Shown here: positions 57,966 to 64,000 of the stretch, piece after piece
Layout of the letters: each line of letters opens with the position of its first letter
How positions within the stretch are numbered: the first letter of the stretch is position 1
Assembly (NCBI GenBank): GCA_030696345.1
Contig: JAUYSK010000021.1
Coordinates: 32,943 to 96,942 of the forward strand
Source of the DNA: Azonexus sp.
Lineage (GTDB): Bacteria; Pseudomonadota; Gammaproteobacteria; Burkholderiales; Rhodocyclaceae
DNA: 64,000 nt
Reading direction: 5' to 3'
Translations under genes and position numbers: made by a program
Notes under the pieces: generated by a model
What the model saw: only the letters and a program-made list of their open reading frames with translations
What the model was told of the DNA's origin: nothing
Database searches by the model: none

Positions 57966-59557
57966 TAGTGGCGGAAGTGGCGGGCGCCGGTGAAGACCAT
58001 GGCCAGGCCATGCTCGTCAGCCGCGGCGATAACTTCCTCGTCACGCATCGAACCACCCGGCTGGATGACGGCCTTGGCGCCGGCTGCAGCCAGCACATCG
58101 ACGCCGTCGCGGAACGGGAAGAAGGCATCCGAGGCGACGACCGAGCCATTGAGGTCGAGGCCGGCGTGCTGGGCCTTGATACTGGCGATCTTGGTCGAAT
58201 CGACGCGGCTCATCTGGCCAGCGCCAACACCGAGCGTCATGCCGTTGCCGCAGAAAACGATGGCGTTGGACTTGACGAACTTGGCGACGCGTTCGGCGAA
58301 GAGCAGGTCTTCGATCTGCTGGGCTGTCGGTTGGACCTTGGTGACGATCTTCAGGCCGGAGGCTTGTGCGGTGAAATCGTCTGGAGTCTGGACCAGCAGG
58401 CCGCCACCGACGCGCTTGAATTCGAGCGTGTTGAGGACACGGGAAAGTGGCACGACGAGGACGCGAAGATTGGCCTTGGAAACCAGTGCAGCCTTGGCTT
58501 CGGCGGTGAAGGACGGGGCAATCAGAACTTCGACGAAGTGCTTGCGCTCGTTCATGGCATTGACGACGTCGATGCCGACTTCGCCGTTGAAGGCGATGAT
58601 GCCGCCGAAGGCCGAGGTGGAGTCAGTCTTGAACGACTTTTCATAAGCGCCGAGCAGCGTGCCATCGATGGCAACGCCGCACGGGTTGGCGTGCTTGACG
58701 ATGACGCAGGCCGGCGCGTCGAAGGACTTGACGCATTCCCAGGCGGCGTCGGAGTCGGCGATGTTGTTGTAGGACAGTTCCTTGCCCTGAAGCTGGGTGT
58801 AGGCGGCGATGCTGCCGGCGACCGGGTTGGTCTCACGGTAAAAAGCGGCGCTCTGGTGCGAATTTTCACCGTAGCGCAGGATTTCGGTGCGGTCGAAGGC
58901 CAGTTGCAGCTTGGCCGGGAAGATGGCCGGGATCGGCGCGGCTTCGGCTGGCTTGGCTTCGGCACCTTCATCAAGGCCGGTCAGCCAATTGGCGATCATG
59001 CTGTCGTAGCGGGCGGTGTGCGTGAAGGCTTTCTTGGCCAGACCGAAACGCGTCGCCAGTTGCAGGGCGCCGGCGTTGGCTTTCATTTCGGCGAGCAGCG
59101 GGGCGTAGTCTTCCGGATCGGTGACGATGGCGACGCCGGCGTAGTTCTTGGCCGAGGAGCGGACCATGGCCGGACCGCCGATGTCGATGTTCTCGATGGC
59201 ATCTTCGAGCGTCACGCCGGCCTTGGCGATGGTCGCGGCGAACGGATAGAGGTTCACGCAAACCAGGTCGATGGTCGGGATGCCATGGGCTTCGATGGTC
59301 GCCAGATGTTCCGGCAGGTCGCGCCGAGCCAGGATGCCGCCATGCACCTTCGGATGCAGGGTCTTGACGCGGCCATCAAGCATTTCCGGAAAGCCGGTGT
59401 AGTCGCCGATTTCGGTGACGGCGAGGCCGGCGTCGCGCAGCATTTTGGCGGTGCCGCCGGTGGACAGCAGCTTGACGCCCTGGGCGGCGAGGCCCTGGGC
59501 AAATTCAAGAACGCCGGTTTTGTCGGAAACGGAAATCAGTGCTTGCTTGATGGTCAT
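57965..59557 (-). CDS. purH: Bifunctional AICAR transformylase / IMP cyclohydrolase
   Basis: Catalyses the last two steps to IMP. 530 residues: N-terminal IMP cyclohydrolase ('[20 protein letters not shown]', '[15 protein letters not shown]') and C-terminal AICAR transformylase with '[12 protein letters not shown]', which holds the catalytic Lys-His pair. Directly follows fis (5 bases between them), giving the dusB-fis-purH-purD order. Confidence 0.97.
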   Translation of the reverse strand: MTIKQALISVSDKTGVLEFAQGLAAQGVKLLSTGGTAKMLRDAGLAVTEIGDYTGFPEMLDGRVKTLHPKVHGGILARRDLPEHLATIEAHGIPTIDLVCVNLYPFAATIAKAGVTLEDAIENIDIGGPAMVRSSAKNYAGVAIVTDPEDYAPLLAEMKANAGALQLATRFGLAKKAFTHTARYDSMIANWLTGLDEGAEAKPAEAAPIPAIFPAKLQLAFDRTEILRYGENSHQSAAFYRETNPVAGSIAAYTQLQGKELSYNNIADSDAAWECVKSFDAPACVIVKHANPCGVAIDGTLLGAYEKSFKTDSTSAFGGIIAFNGEVGIDVVNAMNERKHFVEVLIAPSFTAEAKAALVSKANLRVLVVPLSRVLNTLEFKRVGGGLLVQTPDDFTAQASGLKIVTKVQPTAQQIEDLLFAERVAKFVKSNAIVFCGNGMTLGVGAGQMSRVDSTKIASIKAQHAGLDLNGSVVASDAFFPFRDGVDVLAAAGAKAVIQPGGSMRDEEVIAAADEHGLAMVFTGARHFRH

Positions 59558-59562
59558 GGCGG

Positions 59563-59796
59563 TTACAGTAGTTGGTGTTCGGTGAGTTTCTTGCGCAGCG
59601 TATTGCGGTTGATGCCGAGCATCTCCGCTGCCAGCGTCTGGTTGGTGCCGGCCTTGGCGAGCACCACTTCGAGCATCGGCTTTTCAACGCTTTTTAAAAC
59701 CATGTCATAGATCGCGCCCGGTTTTTCCCCGTCCAGATCGCGGAAGTACTGCTCCAGTGCATTCATGACGCACTGCCCCAAATCATGTTGGCTCAT
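59563..59796 (-). CDS. fis: Fis-family DNA-binding protein
   Basis: 77-residue nucleoid-associated protein. The C-terminal helix-turn-helix '[20 protein letters not shown]' is the Fis/NtrC type. Shorter than the 98 residues of E. coli Fis, as usual in betaproteobacteria. Its ATG overlaps the dusB stop by 4 bases; the dusB-fis pair is widely conserved. Confidence 0.94.
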   Translation of the reverse strand: MSQHDLGQCVMNALEQYFRDLDGEKPGAIYDMVLKSVEKPMLEVVLAKAGTNQTLAAEMLGINRNTLRKKLTEHQLL

Positions 59797-60809
59797 GCTG
59801 CCAACGCCTCCTCTTTATCATATTTTAAGATGTCGTTTTCTTCCGCTTGGCGGATGAAAAACTCGTTCACTGCCTGCATCTGTTGTTCGATGCTGGGCAG
59901 GACGTTCATTTCCTTACGGAAGGCCGCCGACCCGACCAACCCCTTGGTATACCAGGAGATGTGCTTGCGGGCGACCTTGAACCCCGTTTCCGGGCCGTAG
60001 AAAGCGTAAAGGTCTTCGAGATGCGCCAGCAGGATGCTGTGAATCTCGGTGACCCTGGCCGGCGGCAGATGCTCGCCGGTTTTCAGAAAGTGTTCGATCT
60101 CGCGGAACAGCCAGGGACGGCCCTGAGCGGCGCGACCGATCATGATGCCGTCGGCGCCGGTGACGTCGAGAACGTGTTTGGCCTTTTCCGGCGTCGTGAT
60201 GTCGCCGTTGGCGATGACCGGGATGCGGATCAGTGTCTTGACCAGCGCGATGGTGTCGTATTCGGCCTCGCCGGTGTATTGCTGGCAGCGCGTCCGGCCG
60301 TGGATGGCGACGGCACGGATGCCGGCCGATTCGGCGATGCGGGCGATGGTCGGCGCATTCTTGTTGGCGATGTTCCAGCCGGTGCGGAATTTGAGGGTGA
60401 CCGGGGTATTCGGGACGGCGGCAATAACAGCGTCAAGAATTCGGCCGACTTGTTCCTCGTTCTGCATCAGTGCCGAGCCGGCCATCACGTTACAGATTTT
60501 CTTGGCTGGGCAACCCATGTTGATGTCGATGATCTGGGCGCCGTTATCGACGTTGTGCTTGGCCGCTTCGGCCATCATTTTCGGATCTGCACCGGCGATC
60601 TGCACCGAAATCGGCGCAACTTCACCTTCGTGATTGGCCCGGCGTAAAGTCTTGGCGCTGCCGTAAAGCAGCGAGTTCGAGGTGACCATTTCAGATACCG
60701 CCAAGCCGGCGCCCATTTTCTTGCACAACTGGCGGAACGGGCGATCGGTAACCCCGGCCATCGGCGCGACGAACAGATTGTTGCGGAGCTGAAAACCGGC
60801 AAATTCCAT
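59793..60809 (-). CDS. dusB: tRNA-dihydrouridine synthase B
   Basis: FMN-dependent reductase that makes dihydrouridine at position 17 of tRNAs. 338 residues. N-terminal 'LFVAPMAGVTDRPFRQLCKK', catalytic cysteine in 'NMGCPAKKICNVMAGSAL', FMN-binding 'NGDITTPEKA' and 'GIMIGRAAQGRPWLF'. First gene of dusB-fis-purH-purD. Confidence 0.96.
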   Translation of the reverse strand: MEFAGFQLRNNLFVAPMAGVTDRPFRQLCKKMGAGLAVSEMVTSNSLLYGSAKTLRRANHEGEVAPISVQIAGADPKMMAEAAKHNVDNGAQIIDINMGCPAKKICNVMAGSALMQNEEQVGRILDAVIAAVPNTPVTLKFRTGWNIANKNAPTIARIAESAGIRAVAIHGRTRCQQYTGEAEYDTIALVKTLIRIPVIANGDITTPEKAKHVLDVTGADGIMIGRAAQGRPWLFREIEHFLKTGEHLPPARVTEIHSILLAHLEDLYAFYGPETGFKVARKHISWYTKGLVGSAAFRKEMNVLPSIEQQMQAVNEFFIRQAEENDILKYDKEEALAA

Positions 60810-60878
60810 GGGCGTGGGCGGGGTCTGAACGGATCTGGGGAGCCGCGCATTTTACCCGAGTCGGCGCCTAAAAAATAG

Positions 60879-61754
60879 TCAAATTGTAAAGCTGAGTATT
60901 AACAGAAGCGCGTAGATGAGTTGCAGCCCGGCGGTTGCGGCGAGGATGTTGTTGAAGGCCGGGCCAGGGGCTTCGCGATGGAAGCGCTGGATCAGTTTGA
61001 GCGCCAGCGGCAGCGAAAGAACGGGCAACGCTATTCGCCAGCCAAGGCTGCTGGCGAATAGCGGCAGCAGCAGGTAAGGCGCCAATATTTCGGCGGCGTA
61101 GATGTGCCGCGTGGCGCCTCGGCCAAATTTGACGGCCAGGGTATTTTTTCCGCTACGGGCATCGCCGTCGAGGTCGCGATAGTTGTTGACGGTGATGACC
61201 GCGGCTGCGTGCAGGCCGATCAGTCCGGCGGCAATCAGGGCGGTTGGGGAGAGACTCAGCGTTTGCAGGTAGTAGCTGCCACCGACGGCGACCAGACCGA
61301 AGAAAATCCAGACGAAAAGTTCGCCGAGCGGTCGGTAGGCAATCGGTGCCGGACCGCTGGTGTATGCCCAACCGGCGGCGAGCGATGCCAGGCCGATGAT
61401 GACAATCGGCCAGCCGCCATGCCAGACGAGGTAGGTGCCGCACAGGAAGGCGAGGCCGAAGGCCAGCCAGGCCCCGCTCAGGACCCGGCCGGCGCTGAGC
61501 CAGCCTTCGGCGGTGGCACGTTTGGGGCCGAGGCGCTCCGGCGTGTCGGTGCCGCGCAGATAGTCGCCGACATCATTGAACAGGTTGGTGCCAATCTGGA
61601 TCAGCCCGGCCCCGAGCGCAGCGAAAAGGAGCGGTAACCAGAGGATGTGAGCGGTGTCATGCCAGGCAACAGCGGTACCGACGAGGACTGGTGAGAGCGA
61701 GACGGAGAGTGTTTTCGGGCGGCAGGCGAGGAACCAGGCGGTGCTTGTTTTCAT
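60879..61754 (-). CDS. menA: UbiA-family prenyltransferase, MenA-like
   Basis: About 291 residues, eight or nine membrane segments. The first Asp-rich motif is 'NLFNDVGDYLRGTD' and the second is in 'VNNYRDLDGDARSGKNTLAV'; 'RLGPKRATAEGWLS' is typical of 1,4-dihydroxy-2-naphthoate polyprenyltransferase. No other men gene is nearby, so another prenyl acceptor is possible. The ATG at 61754 is chosen because it begins the conserved 'WFLACRPKTLSVSLSPVLVG'. Confidence 0.85.
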   Translation of the reverse strand: MKTSTAWFLACRPKTLSVSLSPVLVGTAVAWHDTAHILWLPLLFAALGAGLIQIGTNLFNDVGDYLRGTDTPERLGPKRATAEGWLSAGRVLSGAWLAFGLAFLCGTYLVWHGGWPIVIIGLASLAAGWAYTSGPAPIAYRPLGELFVWIFFGLVAVGGSYYLQTLSLSPTALIAAGLIGLHAAAVITVNNYRDLDGDARSGKNTLAVKFGRGATRHIYAAEILAPYLLLPLFASSLGWRIALPVLSLPLALKLIQRFHREAPGPAFNNILAATAGLQLIYALLLILSFTI

Positions 61755-61821
61755 GCGGCGGTGGACGGATGGGCGGAGCGGCACTGTAACCGATGCCCGG
61801 GGCTGCTGCCTTTAGGCTGGA

Positions 61822-62967
61822 TCAAGGCCAGGCCCTGGCCCCCCAGATCATGCGTTTGGCGACAAAGTGGCGGGCCGGCGGGCAGATGTCCAGCGCTAGC
61901 AGGCCGAGGCCGCGAGCCAGTTTGAGCGGGGCGAAATCGTTGGAGAAGGTGCGGACGATCTGGTCGGTGAAAAAAGCGCTGCCGCGTCGGTCGAGGCGCC
62001 GGCTGGCGGCGTATTTTTCGAGATTGCTACGGTCAACCGGATTTTTGAGCAAAATTTCAGAAAGTTGCCAAGCGTCGCGGATGCCGAGATTGAAGCCCTG
62101 GCCGGAGACTGGGTGCAGGGTTTGCGCGGTGTTGCCGATCCACACTTCGTTACCCTTGACCAGCGTGTCGCGCAGGCGAAGAAATAGCGGGAAACGGCTG
62201 CGCTTGCCCGGTTTGGCGAAAGTCATGCGCTGGCCGAACTGTTGTTGCAGGGCAGCGGTGAAGGCGTCGTCGTCCATGGCCATGACGGCATCGGCCTTGG
62301 CCGGTGGCAGCGTGAAGACGATGGAGTATTCGTCGCCGAGCGGGAGCAGGGCGAGCGGGCCGTCGGGGGTGAAGCGTTCCCAGGCGCGCTTGCTGTGGCC
62401 GGGTGTTGGGGTGACTTCGCAGATGACTGCGTGCTGTTCGTAGTCGCTGACCTTGACGGCCGAGTCGTCGCTTGGCGTGCCTTCGGCGTGGACGAGCAAT
62501 CGGGTCTGGATGGTGTGCAACTCACCGGCGTGGCGCAGGGTGACGGTGACGTGCTCATCGCCCGGCGTGATGTCGAGGATGTCGGCTTCTGACAGCACGG
62601 CGTTTTCGGCGATATTGGCGGCCAGCGCGCCAGCCAGGTCGCGGTAGCGAACGACATAGCCAAGCGCGGGCAGCTCGTATTCCTTGTGGTCGATCAGCGT
62701 CCGGCCGAAACCCTCTTTTTGCGAGATGTGGATGGTTTCAATGGGTGTCGCGGCGCGCGTTGGCCAACTGTTGATCTGTTCGAGCAGTTGGCGGGCGCCA
62801 TGTGACAGGGCGAGGGCGCGCGGGTCGCCTTGCTGGGCCTGCGGCGGTCGACGGTCCAGAAGCAGTGATTTCTGGCCACCGGCGGCGAGCGCCAGATGCA
62901 GCGTCATGCCGACCGGGCCGGCGCCGACGATCAGGATGTCGATAGGTTCAACAACCGGTTCAGTCAT
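61822..62967 (-). CDS. ubiH: UbiH-type FAD-dependent ubiquinone hydroxylase
   Basis: 381-residue flavin monooxygenase of the UbiH/UbiF/VisC family acting in ubiquinone ring hydroxylation. FAD dinucleotide fold 'IDILIVGAGPVGMTLHLAL' and the second FAD motif 'GNTAQTLHPVSGQGFNLGIR' are present. Its start overlaps the pepP stop by 8 bases; pepP-ubiH is a conserved operon in proteobacteria, which supports ubiH over ubiF. Confidence 0.9.
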   Translation of the reverse strand: MTEPVVEPIDILIVGAGPVGMTLHLALAAGGQKSLLLDRRPPQAQQGDPRALALSHGARQLLEQINSWPTRAATPIETIHISQKEGFGRTLIDHKEYELPALGYVVRYRDLAGALAANIAENAVLSEADILDITPGDEHVTVTLRHAGELHTIQTRLLVHAEGTPSDDSAVKVSDYEQHAVICEVTPTPGHSKRAWERFTPDGPLALLPLGDEYSIVFTLPPAKADAVMAMDDDAFTAALQQQFGQRMTFAKPGKRSRFPLFLRLRDTLVKGNEVWIGNTAQTLHPVSGQGFNLGIRDAWQLSEILLKNPVDRSNLEKYAASRRLDRRGSAFFTDQIVRTFSNDFAPLKLARGLGLLALDICPPARHFVAKRMIWGARAWP

Positions 62968-64000
62968 GGCGCATTACCTCCTCAATTTCAGCGACGGTCT
63001 TGGGGGCCGTGGTGAAAACGTGGCAACCCTCTTTTGTAACGCGCACATCGTCCTCGATGCGGATGCCGATGCCGGCCAGGGCTGGCGGAATGTCGGCGCC
63101 GGGGCGGATGTAGAGGCCGGGTTCGACGGTCAGTGTCATTCCGGGCACAAGCCGGGTCCACTCATCGCCGACCTTGTATTCGCCGGCGTCGTGCACATCG
63201 AGGCCGAGCCAGTGGCCGGTGCGGTGCATGTAGAAGCGCTTGTAATCGCCTTTTTCGATGAGGTTGTCGAGGTCGCCGGTCAGCAGCTTGAGGTCGATCA
63301 TGCCTTGCGTCAGGACTCGCACAGCGGCGTCGTGGCCTTCCATGAAATGGCGGCCGGGGGCGGTGGCGGCAATGGCTGCGGCCTGGGCGGTGAGGACGAT
63401 TTCGTAAACGTCTTTCTGCGCCGCGTTGAAGCGGCCATTGACCGGGAAACTGCGGGTGATGTCGGCGGCGTAGCCTTCGACCTCGCAGCCGGCGTCGATG
63501 AGGACCAGCGTGTTGTTGTTGAGGATCTTATCGTTGGAGACGTAGTGCAGCACGCAGGCGTTGGCGCCGCCGGCGACGATGGGCGTGTAGGCGTGAGCGT
63601 CAGCGCCGCGCTTGCGGAATTCGTAAGTCAGCTCGGCTTCGAGTTCATATTCGGCCATGCCGGGGCGGCAGGCGTGCATGGCGCGGGCGTGGCCGGAAGA
63701 GGCAATGTCGGCCGAGCGTTGCTGGATGCTGGCTTCGGCCGCGTCCTTGACCAGACGCATGTTGTCGAGTTCGGCGCGCAGGTCGTGGATGGCGCGCGGC
63801 GCGCGTTTGCCGGCCCGGGTCTGGGCGCGGACTTCGTTGAGCGCCTTGGCAATCCGGGCATCCCACTCGGCGTCGTGGCCGATGGCGTGCCACAGCGTGT
63901 CGCGGTCGACGAGGAATTCGGCCAATTTTTTATCGAGCTGCTCAATCGGGTAGGCGGCATCGAAGCCGAAAGCGACCTTGGCCGCTTTCGGGCCATAGCG
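62960..64000 (-). CDS. pepP: Xaa-Pro aminopeptidase, 5'-truncated by the window
   Basis: M24 metallopeptidase releasing N-terminal residues before proline. The catalytic pita-bread domain is complete: metal ligands in 'LVLIDAGCEVEGYAADITRS', 'HRTGHWLGLDVHDAGEY', 'LTVEPGLYI' and 'RIEDDVRVT'. The frame stays open through base 64000 ('RYGPKAAKVAFGFDAAYPIE'), so the N-terminal AMP_N domain begins outside the window and an internal TTG at 63925 is not the start. Upstream gene of the pepP-ubiH pair. Confidence 0.95.
   Translation of the reverse strand, partial: RYGPKAAKVAFGFDAAYPIEQLDKKLAEFLVDRDTLWHAIGHDAEWDARIAKALNEVRAQTRAGKRAPRAIHDLRAELDNMRLVKDAAEASIQQRSADIASSGHARAMHACRPGMAEYELEAELTYEFRKRGADAHAYTPIVAGGANACVLHYVSNDKILNNNTLVLIDAGCEVEGYAADITRSFPVNGRFNAAQKDVYEIVLTAQAAAIAATAPGRHFMEGHDAAVRVLTQGMIDLKLLTGDLDNLIEKGDYKRFYMHRTGHWLGLDVHDAGEYKVGDEWTRLVPGMTLTVEPGLYIRPGADIPPALAGIGIRIEDDVRVTKEGCHVFTTAPKTVAEIEEVMRHD

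Noticed and set aside
57968..59710. 580-residue plus-strand frame
   Set aside because: Antisense to purH and fis, both certain; Gly/Asp-rich shadow.

Overview
The window is GC-rich chromosomal DNA from a betaproteobacterium, most likely of the Rhodocyclales (Dechloromonas/Azonexus type). I infer this from the gene families and gene order: dusB-fis-purH-purD, argH next to an AlgZ/AlgR pair and hemCDXY, pepP-ubiH, a MutT/ThiE-like fusion, hemerythrin-linked signalling and PEP-CTERM proteins. I saw no rRNA, tRNA, insertion sequence, phage or CRISPR array.

Layout. 0-9 kb is housekeeping: DUF1343 and DOMON-like genes, a TrpB2 enzyme, coaE-zapD-yacG, a Nudix/ThiE fusion with a DUF815 ATPase, mltA, and an ammonium transporter with NtrC-like and sigma54-like sites in front. 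9-21 kb is signalling and nitrogen metabolism: a PhnD-like sensor kinase whose receiver domain has decayed, a DUF465 protein, gdhA, a LysR regulator, a hemerythrin hybrid kinase and a poly-HAMP chemoreceptor. 21-30 kb holds an OmpA-like lipoprotein, the sulfate importer sbp-cysT-cysW-cysA, hemA, a REC-GGDEF diguanylate cyclase on the opposite strand, and prfA.

30.1-40.0 kb is an accessory island that separates prfA from prmC-grxD, genes I expect to sit next to each other in relatives. It contains three PEP-CTERM proteins, a TonB-dependent receptor with the copper-ligand signature of the OprC type, a TIGR03790-family exported protein, a polyprenyl-phosphate sugar transferase, a VOC protein and a Crp/Fnr regulator. 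A 17-bp palindromic motif (TGYGAC-N5-GTCRCA type) occurs before the single PEP-CTERM gene, before the PEP-CTERM/receptor operon, and as an overlapping pair inside a 40-bp palindrome before the crp gene. This suggests one regulon. The island also carries a degraded 5' copy of prmC (35.6 kb) and a TonB C-terminal-domain remnant (39.8 kb), which record how it was assembled. It is my best candidate for an undescribed system: a Crp-controlled, envelope-anchored, probably copper-related PEP-CTERM module. No exosortase is in the window, so sorting must be done by a gene elsewhere.

40-64 kb returns to conserved genes: prmC-grxD, an AhpD-like protein, argH followed by a cyclic-nucleotide-domain Ser/Thr kinase, an AlgZ/AlgR pair, a membrane glutaredoxin, a response regulator, pepN, a TPMT-like methyltransferase, hemC-hemD-hemX-hemY, hemF, dusB-fis-purH-purD (with a 103-bp inverted-repeat element between purH and purD), menA, ubiH and the truncated pepP.
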